Shown piece after piece: positions 44,858-52,271 of a DNA stretch of 64,000 nucleotides (position 1 is its first letter; each line of letters begins with the position of its first letter). A program made the translations under genes and the position numbers. The DNA comes from Companilactobacillus mishanensis (GTDB lineage Bacteria; Bacillota; Bacilli; Lactobacillales; Lactobacillaceae). The stretch is from positions 40,111 to 104,110 of the forward strand of contig NZ_RHON01000007.1 in assembly GCF_003946505.1 (NCBI RefSeq), given 5' to 3'. The notes beneath the pieces are model-generated. The model saw nothing but the letters and a program-made list of their open reading frames with translations, searched no databases and had not been told where the DNA came from.

Positions 44858-45205
44858 TTATTTAGTGGCATCCCACAAAAACAAGAATGATTGATATTGT
44901 GGGTGCAATGGTTTGATAACACCGTCAAGTTTTTGACCAGTGTATGTGTAACGGTTGTTTGTTTGTAGTGGACCTACAGTAGCAAATGCAGCAGCGTATG
45001 TGAAGTCAAGCTTTGTAGCATTGTTGTAGTCCTTAAAAGTTGAATCGAATGCGTTGTATGCATCCTCTTCAGTAGCATTGTCAAAAGTAGCTTTGGCAGT
45101 GTTTGAAGTTGTAGGTGCTGACAAGTTAAAAGCAGGTGCAGCAACTGGTGCAACCATCAATAATGTGGCAGCAGCAACTCCAGCGTATTTAATAGATTTT
45201 TTCAT
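44858..45205 (-). CDS. Short surface-protein paralog without wall repeats
   Basis: A 115-residue secreted protein. The signal peptide KKSIKYAGVAAATLLMVAPV is the same type as in proteins A-E and GAGGAGGA precedes the ATG, but the mature part is only about 80 residues and ends LWDATK with no SLAP-like repeat. It may be a remnant after deletion or a small secreted partner. A -10-like TATAAT lies on the minus strand at 45254-45249, about 45 bp upstream. Confidence 0.7.
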   Translation of the reverse strand: MKKSIKYAGVAAATLLMVAPVAAPAFNLSAPTTSNTAKATFDNATEEDAYNAFDSTFKDYNNATKLDFTYAAAFATVGPLQTNNRYTYTGQKLDGVIKPLHPQYQSFLFLWDATK

Positions 45206-45472
45206 GTGGTATTCCTCCTCAAAATTCTCATAATTCTTAGGTAGTACAATTATAAACTAACATTCAAATGATTAATTTTCAAATATAAATGACATTATGA
45301 AATATTATCGTGATAGGAAATAATATTTGTAATGGATAAAAAACTAATTATTGCATTAATTTGTAAATGTTCGATACCTAAATACCAACGAGGAAATATT
45401 ACAACAAATTTCATGTTTTGGAAAGCATAAATTCATACTTTTTTATTTTTTGTGAAATTTTTGTGAACAAAT
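45206..45472. other. AT-rich intergenic stretch
   Basis: Leader and promoter side of 44858-45205, then AT-rich DNA with an imperfect inverted repeat (AAATATTATC, GT, GATA...ATAATATTT, about 45300-45330). No open frame with a ribosome site. Confidence 0.5.
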
Positions 45473-45514
45473 AAAAAAGTGTCAACTCTCGTAAACGTTG
45501 AGAGTCAACACTTT
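45473..45514 (-). terminator. Terminator of the DUF2922/DUF1659 pair
   Basis: AGTGTTGACTCTC pairs with GAGAGTTGACACT (two mismatches) and is followed by TTTTTTATTTG on the minus strand. Confidence 0.85.
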
Positions 45515-45585
45515 GCGGTTACCTTTTCGATTCAATTATCAGTTTATAAAGAAATATTACAATTTGATGAATTTTTCGAAATTGA

Positions 45586-45798
45586 TTAAAAGATAGCCTT
45601 TTCAGTACGTTCCACATATTTTGCACCAAGTGTTTCTGAAAAAAGTTGAACAGTATCTTTCTCAAAAATCTTACTCGATACGATTTTTTCCATTGCACTG
45701 TGTGTAACTGCTTCCTCAAGATCCTCGTTAATATAATTTAACACAAGATCACGTTTCTTGCCTTCAGCAGTTTTGAATCTCATTTGTAGTTTTTTCAT
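45586..45798 (-). CDS. DUF2922 family protein
   Basis: A 70-residue protein: MKKLQMRFKTAEGKKRDLVL and the C-terminal half with AKYVERTEKAIF match the DUF2922 pattern of firmicutes. It is commonly found directly after a DUF1659 gene, as here, 18 bp downstream. Function unknown. Confidence 0.78.
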   Translation of the reverse strand: MKKLQMRFKTAEGKKRDLVLNYINEDLEEAVTHSAMEKIVSSKIFEKDTVQLFSETLGAKYVERTEKAIF

Positions 45799-45816
45799 AT
45801 TATTCTCCTATTAATA

Positions 45817-46026
45817 TTATTGTGTAATATATTTATTGTGTAATACCACTTCTGCTTTTTGGAATTTATCCCCTTTTGAGATCAATTCCAGTGCTTCACC
45901 CAACAAATTAATTTGTTCTTGGGTCGGATTTGGGACAATATTATTAAAAGTTCGCACAATATATCCCTTTTCATAATTTTTATCGTTTGCCATTGTTACT
46001 CTAATAGATGTTTTTTCCCAGTCCAT
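45817..46026 (-). CDS. DUF1659 family protein
   Basis: A 69-residue protein from ATG 46026 (GAGGTAG upstream): MDWEKTSIRVTMANDKNYEKGY, then TFNNIVPNPTQEQINLLGEAL. It pairs with the DUF2922 gene in one operon, as seen across bacilli. Function unknown; cytosolic. Confidence 0.78.
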   Translation of the reverse strand: MDWEKTSIRVTMANDKNYEKGYIVRTFNNIVPNPTQEQINLLGEALELISKGDKFQKAEVVLHNKYITQ

Positions 46027-46252
46027 CAAAACTACCTCATTCCCTGATTTAGTAAGCTTTTGTTCAAGCCGGCTGAATTAACTTACACAAGTAATAACGT
46101 AAATAATTAAGGATTCGGAAATATTTCTTTATTAATACTATTTAAAAATATTAAGATTAGTTGTATATTAAGTACTGGTACTCGTTCCTAACAAATTTCT
46201 CATCGAAGTTTGTTCTAATTTGTCAATTCCTACGAATTACAATTTAGTAAGA

Positions 46253-46283
46253 AGAGCAGGCGTCCAACGCGCCTGCTCTTTTT
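46253..46283 (+). terminator. Strong terminator without an upstream plus-strand gene
   Basis: AGAGCAGGCG, 7-nt loop, CGCCTGCTCT, then TTTTTT. The nearest gene to the left points the other way (starts at 46026), so about 225 bp of gene-free DNA could be transcribed into a small RNA that ends here. Confidence 0.85.
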
Positions 46284-46338
46284 GTGTCTAATGGGACATG
46301 ATATAATACAAGTTAGTTCTTTTATTGGAGGGTAATAC

Positions 46339-47199
46339 ATGAAAAAATCAATCACGGTTTTAGTAACCATTGCTGCATCAGCTTTATTACTTGCTGGTTG
46401 TAGTTCAAGTTCCAACGGAGGAAACAGCGATCTTTACAACACAGCTATGGATAATGGTAATAGTGCTGTTAACAACAAGAATTATTCTGAAGCACTTGCG
46501 TATTACAAGTCTGCCGATGAAGCTAAGAGCGATAAATCCGCAAAAGCTAACGAGGAACAAGCCAAGGGTTTGGTAAAGGCACAAAACCTAATGGACAAGC
46601 ACAGCCTTTCAACAGCAAAATCGACTTTGGAAGATGTACGTGATCAATCAAATGGTAGTTCTAAAATGAAAGATCGCGCCAAAGATATGTTGAAACAAGT
46701 TAAGAAAATCAAATCTAATAGAAGTGATTTGAACAAAGACATCAAAAATGCTTCTGACATGATCGACAGTGGAAGCACAGATTCAGCTATGAGTTTATTG
46801 AAGACAGTCTTCGACTTTAAAGGTATTGAAGGAAAATATTATTCAGATATCTATAAGAAGGCCGTTGACTTGATGTCACAAAATGCATCTGGTTCAGCTT
46901 CTTCAAACTCAAGCAACTCTGCAAATGACAAATCAAGCGACAATAACTCATCATCAAGCAACTCATCTTCATCAGCAGACAGTAATAATCCTGCTGCCAA
47001 AGGTGACTTCGATGTTGAGACACGTAAAGTTAATGGAAAGAATATTTCCGACAGTGACATCACAAAGGCTAGACAAGATTTAACTGATCAAGGTGTCAAA
47101 AACGTTGCTGCTTGGAGCGATAACGATATTGTTAAAGCTATCAAGAACGCGGCCAAAGACGGACGTTCTACTATTAAAGCTTCAGATATTAAAAACTAA
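46339..47199 (+). CDS. Lipoprotein with TPR-like helical repeats
   Basis: A 286-residue lipoprotein. Signal peptide with lipobox LLLAGC (Cys21), so anchored to the outer face of the membrane. Residues 30-175 form paired helices (SAVNNKNYSEALAYYKSADE, LSTAKSTLEDVRDQSNGSSK, TDSAMSLLKTVFDFKGIEG) like TPR repeats. A Ser/Asn-rich disordered stretch (about 180-225) follows, then a small C-terminal helical domain with ITKARQDLTDQGVKNVAAW. GGAGGG precedes the ATG. The role is probably protein or wall-polymer binding; unproven. Confidence 0.82.
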   Translation: MKKSITVLVTIAASALLLAGCSSSSNGGNSDLYNTAMDNGNSAVNNKNYSEALAYYKSADEAKSDKSAKANEEQAKGLVKAQNLMDKHSLSTAKSTLEDVRDQSNGSSKMKDRAKDMLKQVKKIKSNRSDLNKDIKNASDMIDSGSTDSAMSLLKTVFDFKGIEGKYYSDIYKKAVDLMSQNASGSASSNSSNSANDKSSDNNSSSSNSSSSADSNNPAAKGDFDVETRKVNGKNISDSDITKARQDLTDQGVKNVAAWSDNDIVKAIKNAAKDGRSTIKASDIKN

Positions 47200-47220
47200 A
47201 CATTGATTCTAAACATCAAG

Positions 47221-47256
47221 AAGGCAGAATTCCAAACGGAGTTCTGCCTTTTTTTA
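47221..47256 (+). terminator. Lipoprotein gene terminator
   Basis: AAGGCAGAATTCC, short loop, GGAGTTCTGCCTT, then T run. Confidence 0.9.
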
Positions 47257-47336
47257 TTTATTTTATTGTATTGAAGCTTAAAGTCTAATATTCTTGAGTA
47301 TGAAAACATTTATGTTAGAAATATGGGAGGATATCT

Positions 47337-48116
47337 ATGAAAAATACAAAAATCGCAGGAATCGCGGCGGTTACATTGCTTGCAGTTTCACCTGTTATTA
47401 CAAGTGCCGTATCAACAGATTGCGCTCAAGCTAGTGTTCTAGGTGACTTATTTCCAAGTCCCTCAGATACTATTGCACATACAACGGCACTAACAAATAC
47501 TATCAATGGATTACCTGATCAAATATATAGTGAAGCTAATCCAATGCCAGCCACAACAGATTTCAACGCCATTGAAGGCTTGGCAGAATCTGGTAAAGGT
47601 GTTGCACCTGTCAACTTTTCATCATTCTTTGCTGGAATTAATCTAGGAATGAACTCTGATGCCATAAAGGCACTATCAGATACTAAAGTTCAAAAATTAA
47701 GAATTTATGTTAGTGGCAACTCATTAAAACAATCAGTTCAAAATGCTTACGATCATGGAAATGGTGCTTCATTCTCATTCACGATCACAGTTAAGAACGG
47801 TGACAATACAATTGCTACTAAAACATTAACTTATACCAACAATACAGGTAAAACACCTGCTGGAAATGAGACTTCTACAACAAAAGGTTTGTCAAATGTT
47901 ACTGATTTAACTGGTCATCACACAGTATCACTTGCTGGTCCATCCGGATTTGTTTACTCACTATTTAGTCTTAGTGGTAAGAAATCTAATCGTGGTTTAG
48001 CAGGAGAAACTGCTTGGTATACTGACAAAACAGCTACTGACGCACAAGGTAATACCTACTATCGAGTTTCGACAGATGAATGGGTCGAAGCAAGCGGTAA
48101 TGTATCTTTCAACTAA
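47337..48116 (+). CDS. Surface protein F, short form with one SLAP-like repeat
   Basis: A 259-residue secreted protein, the only array member on the plus strand. Signal peptide KNTKIAGIAAVTLLAVSPV. The mature part keeps NDHGNGASFSF-like (AYDHGNGASFSFTITVKNGD) and KTLTYTNNTGK but lacks the second half of the beta-rich region and the first repeat, ending in one repeat with HHTVSLAGPSGFVYSLFSLS and YYRVSTDEWVEASGNVSF. It looks like a paralog of protein B with an internal deletion. TATGGGAGGATAT before the ATG resembles the hairpin leaders of B, C and E. Confidence 0.82.
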   Translation: MKNTKIAGIAAVTLLAVSPVITSAVSTDCAQASVLGDLFPSPSDTIAHTTALTNTINGLPDQIYSEANPMPATTDFNAIEGLAESGKGVAPVNFSSFFAGINLGMNSDAIKALSDTKVQKLRIYVSGNSLKQSVQNAYDHGNGASFSFTITVKNGDNTIATKTLTYTNNTGKTPAGNETSTTKGLSNVTDLTGHHTVSLAGPSGFVYSLFSLSGKKSNRGLAGETAWYTDKTATDAQGNTYYRVSTDEWVEASGNVSFN

Positions 48117-48131
48117 TCAAAAATATCTAAC

Positions 48132-48162
48132 CGGATTACATCAATGGATGTGATCCTTTTTT
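48132..48162 (+). terminator. Terminator of surface protein F
   Basis: GGATTACATC, AATG, GATGTGATCC, then TTTTTTATTT. Confidence 0.88.
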
Positions 48163-48175
48163 ATTTCTGAGAAAC

Positions 48176-48205
48176 AAAAAAAAGCTACTGGCATATGCCA
48201 GTAGC
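48176..48205 (-). terminator. Terminator of 28-residue peptide 1
   Basis: GCTACTGGCATATGCCAGTAGC is a perfect 22-bp palindrome followed by eight T on the minus strand. About 95 nt of 3' leader-like sequence separates it from the peptide stop. Confidence 0.88.
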
Positions 48206-48301
48206 AAAAGTGACGGAGCGGGCGAATTATCCTAATCATCCAAATTAGTGGTAGTCCTATCAATAAATTGAATTCTCCGCCAATTAGTTTAAAGGGTTAG
48301 C

Positions 48302-48388
48302 TTAGAATAAGCGACCTAGTAAACTGAAAATACCATCTGTAAGAAAACTTACGATGTTGTTAATGTGACCAAATAAAATTGAAAACAT
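48302..48388 (-). CDS. 28-residue hydrophobic peptide 1
   Basis: ATG 48388 has GAGGAGGA 8 nt upstream. The peptide begins MFSILFGHINNIVSF and ends GIFSLLGRLF, with TAA next. It has almost no charge and an amphipathic helical pattern, with no cleavable leader. Peptide 2 (48631-48717) has the same length, 11 of 28 identical residues and conserved hydrophobic positions, and the two leaders are alike (TTTACC-TCGA words, then AGAGGAGGAT). Independent terminators support separate expression. Family unknown; a leaderless secreted peptide, membrane-active peptide or type I toxin is possible. Confidence 0.75.
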   Translation of the reverse strand: MFSILFGHINNIVSFLTDGIFSLLGRLF

Positions 48389-48575
48389 GTTTGTATCCTC
48401 CTCTAATTTCTTTCTTATCGAAAGGTAAAACTTACCATCCCCATCCGATAAATCAATATTACCATAATGAGAGGAACTGAGTATTAAGATAAGGTTACGA
48501 ACATGTTACCGTTTTAATAAGGAAACGGTTTGATTAAATTATTTGTATTTTATTTGTCATTCTTGGATCTGTGTA

Positions 48576-48606
48576 TAAAAAAAACCACCGACATAAGTCG
48601 ATGGTC
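48576..48606 (-). terminator. Terminator of 28-residue peptide 2
   Basis: ACCATCGAC, TTAT, GTCGGTGGT, then eight T on the minus strand. Confidence 0.88.
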
Positions 48607-48630
48607 TCAAAGCATTATTAGAAGACATCT

Positions 48631-48717
48631 CTAGAAGATGTTGCTAAGTGTGCTCCAGATTGTATCGTTGAAGTTACTGATAACGTTGTCCAATGTACCG
48701 ATTAATGTTCTAAACAT
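48631..48717 (-). CDS. 28-residue hydrophobic peptide 2
   Basis: ATG 48717 has GAGGAGGA upstream. The peptide begins MFRTLIGTLDNVISNF and ends IWSTLSNIF. Compared with peptide 1 it keeps M1, F2, L5, G7, N11, S14, D18, I20, S22, L24 and F28, with hydrophobic residues at 6, 9, 12, 13, 21 and 27. That pattern means selection on the protein, not chance. Net charge about -1. A transcript with a short leader and its own terminator is evident. Function not known. Confidence 0.75.
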   Translation of the reverse strand: MFRTLIGTLDNVISNFNDTIWSTLSNIF

Positions 48718-49078
48718 GTATAAATCCTCCTCTGGTTTGTTTTTTTCGATAGGTAAATGATATTCGCCCTAATCGATACGTATATACTACCACAATATCG
48801 AAAAAAGATAAAAATTAATTTATATCTCAAAAAATTATTAACATAAATCGATATACTAATCGGTTATAAATACTGATTTATAGGCAATATCAGCAATAAT
48901 CAGATCCTTGTTAAAATTTAATTACCATCCGAGTGCAAGTTCACACTTTCTTCACATTTAGGCGATATATTGCAGTCGTAAATAAGAAAAGGAAATCTTA
49001 TTTACGACCTAAACCTTAATTAAACCAAAATATAAATGATTTTTTATAATATAGCATTCCTCCCTCCCTCAAGAATTA
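48718..49078. other. AT-rich intergenic stretch with one strong hairpin
   Basis: The first part is the promoter side of peptide 2. At 48975-49008 GTCGTAAATAAG and CTTATTTACGAC form a perfect 12-bp stem with a 10-nt loop but no T run. No open frame with a ribosome site. Together with the orphan plus-strand terminator at 49079 this may be a small RNA. Confidence 0.5.
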
Positions 49079-49110
49079 AACGTCACTTCTCCCCTGAAGT
49101 GACGTTTTTA
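49079..49110 (+). terminator. Orphan plus-strand terminator
   Basis: AACGTCACTTC, TCCCCT, GAAGTGACGTT, then TTTATTTT. No plus-strand gene lies upstream for more than 900 bp. Confidence 0.8.
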
Positions 49111-49126
49111 TTTTATCTGATACAAA

Positions 49127-49156
49127 AATAAGCCGTGACTTACGTCACGGCTTATT
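49127..49156 (-). terminator. Terminator of the permease operon
   Basis: AATAAGCCGTGAC, loop, GTCACGGCTTATT, with T-rich flank on the minus strand, just after the permease stop. Confidence 0.85.
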
Positions 49157-49166
49157 TACTATCTAT

Positions 49167-50675
49167 CTAATCTTCTTTTTCTTCATAATCCACTGCATCG
49201 ACCTTCTCAGCGGCTTTTTCAGCAGATTTTTTTACATCTGTCACGTTCTTCTTATTCAAGTAAGAATGGCGCATTCCATAACCAAAGTAAATTATTAAGC
49301 CAATTGCGAACCATATTCCGGCATATGTCTTGGCTTGAATATCAAGTCCCCAGAATACGGCTAGTGCACCTAAGAAGGCTACTGCTGGCAATACTGGGTA
49401 CAATGGCATTTTGAAGCCTGGCATTGGGATATCTTTTCCTTCACGTGGTCTGATGGCGTAAATTCCCAACGAAACGAACATAAAGGCGATCAATGTACCT
49501 GCGGAAATCAATTGTGCTAGAAAGGCGAATGGGCAAACTGCTCCTACGACGATTCCAACAACTGTCAATACGATCAAGGCATTATTAGGCAAATTATGTT
49601 TGTTCAACTTTCCTAACCAACCTGATAACATTCCATCACGTCCGAATGAGTATAACAAACGTGATCCGGCCATCATCATACCAATCAAGGCAGTGAACAT
49701 ACCAATAACGGCAATGGCTTGGACGATACTTGCAACTGTTCCGTGTCCGGCATGTCTCAAGGCCCAACCAACTGGTTCGGCGTTATTTGCATATAGTGAG
49801 TAGTGGAACATACCTACTAGAACTAATGCTACGGCAACGAAAAGTAATACGGCAATAATAAGTGATCCGATGATACCTCTTGGCATAGTCTTCTCAGGAT
49901 TCTTTGCTTCAGCGGCATTAGCTGCGATTGAATCAAATCCGATATATGCTAAGAAAATTTCTGAAACTCCGGCGTAAATTCCTTGCCAGCCACCAAAGGC
50001 TGATCCGTCAGGATTTACATGATACTCAGGAATAAATGGTACGTAGTTTTGTGGATGAATTGCTGTTAATCCAACAACAATAAATGTTAGTACGGCTAAA
50101 ACTTTCAATACAACTAGGACATTTTCAACACGGGCAGCATTGGAAACTCCATATGATAGTAGAAACGCAACTAATCCGATAACGACAACGGCAGTAATAT
50201 CAAGAATTCCGCCATGTGATCCTAGTGTATTAGCAAGTGCATTGGGAAATTTGAGTCCTATTGGTGCTATCAGTCCTCTGAAATTCGCCGATAGCCCCGA
50301 TCCAACGAACGCGACGGCAATAAAGTACTCGGCTAGTAATGCCCAGCCGGAGATCCAGCCCCAAAATTCTCCAAAGACAACGTTGATCCATGAATAGGCT
50401 GACCCGGCAAACGGCATGGCTGATGACATTTCAGCATATGCGAAAGCCACCATACCAGCAACGATAGCGGCTGCCAAGAATGACAGTGATACAGCTGCTC
50501 CAGCATGTTGTGCGGCAACGACACCTGGCAAAGTGAAAATTGAGGTCGAAACGATGGTTCCAACTCCTAATGCCAAGAAATCCTTAACTGTTAAGACACG
50601 ATTTAAATGCGCATCCTTATCTTCATAGATGCCCGGGCTTTCTCGTCGGGACATCTTACTCCATAAACTACTCAT
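49167..50675 (-). CDS. APC-family amino-acid permease
   Basis: A 502-residue transporter with 12-13 membrane helices. The APC start motif is LGVGTIVSTSIFTLPGVVAA, followed by VAFAYAEMSSAMPFAGSAYS and the block FLAYIGFDSIAANAAEAKNP with EKTMPRGIIGS. It resembles YfnA/CAT-type permeases. It follows the isoleucine 2-epimerase-like gene by 45 bp on the same strand with a terminator after it, so the pair is an operon; the substrate is probably a branched-chain or related amino acid (inference from context). Confidence 0.88.
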   Translation of the reverse strand: MSSLWSKMSRRESPGIYEDKDAHLNRVLTVKDFLALGVGTIVSTSIFTLPGVVAAQHAGAAVSLSFLAAAIVAGMVAFAYAEMSSAMPFAGSAYSWINVVFGEFWGWISGWALLAEYFIAVAFVGSGLSANFRGLIAPIGLKFPNALANTLGSHGGILDITAVVVIGLVAFLLSYGVSNAARVENVLVVLKVLAVLTFIVVGLTAIHPQNYVPFIPEYHVNPDGSAFGGWQGIYAGVSEIFLAYIGFDSIAANAAEAKNPEKTMPRGIIGSLIIAVLLFVAVALVLVGMFHYSLYANNAEPVGWALRHAGHGTVASIVQAIAVIGMFTALIGMMMAGSRLLYSFGRDGMLSGWLGKLNKHNLPNNALIVLTVVGIVVGAVCPFAFLAQLISAGTLIAFMFVSLGIYAIRPREGKDIPMPGFKMPLYPVLPAVAFLGALAVFWGLDIQAKTYAGIWFAIGLIIYFGYGMRHSYLNKKNVTDVKKSAEKAAEKVDAVDYEEKED

Positions 50676-50720
50676 AAAAACTCCTCCAATTTAACGTACT
50701 AACATATTCATCTAATTTAA

Positions 50721-52091
50721 TTACCAGCCGATTTTTTCATCGGTAGCTGGTACAACTACTTCCCCGTTCTCAGCTGCTGTAAAAGCATCATCAAGCACAT
50801 TTAGAGCGGTATCTAATTCGTCTCGTGTAATTACCAATGGTGGTTGAAAACGCAAGATATTTCCTCTCAATGTGATAATAACCACCCCATGCTCAAATGC
50901 ATAATAGATAACTTTGGTAGCAAAATCTGGATCAGCCTCTTTTGATTCTTTATCTTTGACCAATTCGATTCCACCATTTAGTCCAAACATTCTGACATCC
51001 CCAATATTAGGGTGACGTGTCTGCATTTCTTCAAAACGTTCTTTAGCATATTCACCGTCAACTTTGGACTTTTCAATCAAATTATCTTTGTCCAAAACTT
51101 CCAATGTGGCAAGCGATGCAGCACAACATACAGGGTTTCCTGCTGTGGTAAATGTGTGTGCTGGTGAACCAAGGCTTTCCATTATATCATGTTTCCCGAT
51201 TACTGCACTAAGTGGCATTCCAGAAGCAATCGATTTTCCTACTGAAATCAAGTCTGGTTCGATATCGTGATAATTTTCAATACCCCACATGTGACCTGTT
51301 CTGCCCATTCCTTGATTGACTTCATCGACCGCAAACAAGATTCCATTATCGTGACAGAACTTGTAAACCATCTGCATATACTCTTCTGGAGCTTTGACGA
51401 GACCGCCATCTCCTTGGATGGGTTCGATCAAGACACATGCGACCTCTTCTGCAGGCAAGTATGACTTGAATGGTTCCAAGAATTCATTGAAAAATCTAAC
51501 TGAGACGTCATGCTCAGATTCACCTGGTAGACGGCGATACAAATCTGGATATGGAACGTGTGTGACGCCAGGCATGAATGGTCCCATTTTTCTGGTCATA
51601 TTCAAGCTGACACCTGATAATGCTATCGAACCATAAGTTGATCCGTGGTAAGACTGCATATATGAAACAATATAAGGTCTATCCGTATAAGCTCTGGCGT
51701 ATTTGATAATTGCATCATTTGCGTCTGAGCCCGAATTTCCGAATGCAACTTCTTTTGGAGTTGGTCCGGGTGCCAATTTGGCAAGCTTTTCTGCCAGCTG
51801 TTGTTCTGGCCGATGATGGAAATACGATGGTGTGTAATGAATCAATTTCTCCGCCTGATCCTTAATCGCTTGGACCACCAATTCATTCGTATGTCCAACG
51901 TTGATTGCGGATGCTGAAGCGAGGAGATCGATATACTCGTTCCCATCAACATCTTTTAAAATCGAACCATGAGCTGAATCAATTACTAAATCGTAGTAAT
52001 TGATTCGTGTTGCGCTTGAGTAATATTCATTCTCACGTTGAATGAGACGCTTCGCCTCCACATAATCATGGTCTACTTTACTAGCTGCCAT
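50721..52091 (-). CDS. Class III PLP enzyme, isoleucine 2-epimerase-like
   Basis: A 456-residue fold-type I, class III aminotransferase-like protein. PLP lysine lies in ISVGKSIASGMPLSAV; GNSGSDANDAI, SYHGSTYGSIALSG and FAVDEVNQGMGRTGHMW are present. From memory the whole sequence tracks the characterised Lactobacillus buchneri isoleucine 2-epimerase, including LLASASAINVGHT and the end DEKIGW. Such enzymes interconvert L-Ile and D-allo-Ile. The alternative is a 4-aminobutyrate-type aminotransferase. AAGGGGG precedes the ATG. Operon with the APC permease. Confidence 0.8.
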   Translation of the reverse strand: MAASKVDHDYVEAKRLIQRENEYYSSATRINYYDLVIDSAHGSILKDVDGNEYIDLLASASAINVGHTNELVVQAIKDQAEKLIHYTPSYFHHRPEQQLAEKLAKLAPGPTPKEVAFGNSGSDANDAIIKYARAYTDRPYIVSYMQSYHGSTYGSIALSGVSLNMTRKMGPFMPGVTHVPYPDLYRRLPGESEHDVSVRFFNEFLEPFKSYLPAEEVACVLIEPIQGDGGLVKAPEEYMQMVYKFCHDNGILFAVDEVNQGMGRTGHMWGIENYHDIEPDLISVGKSIASGMPLSAVIGKHDIMESLGSPAHTFTTAGNPVCCAASLATLEVLDKDNLIEKSKVDGEYAKERFEEMQTRHPNIGDVRMFGLNGGIELVKDKESKEADPDFATKVIYYAFEHGVVIITLRGNILRFQPPLVITRDELDTALNVLDDAFTAAENGEVVVPATDEKIGW

Positions 52092-52205
52092 AATGACACC
52101 CCCTTAAGTTATTTTTTTGGTAAATAAGGATATTTTAATCTTTTTCTAATTTAGACGCAATGAAAATTAGTGATTTGTAACAAATTTGTTTTAGAAAAGG
52201 CATAC

Positions 52206-52240
52206 AAAAAGGGCAATCACACGGAAAATGTGGTTGCCCT
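52206..52240 (-). terminator. Pyruvate oxidase terminator
   Basis: AGGGCAACCACA pairs with TGTGATTGCCCT, then TTTTT on the minus strand. Confidence 0.88.
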
Positions 52241-52271
52241 ATTCTTAAATTTATATTAATTAAAACTTATT

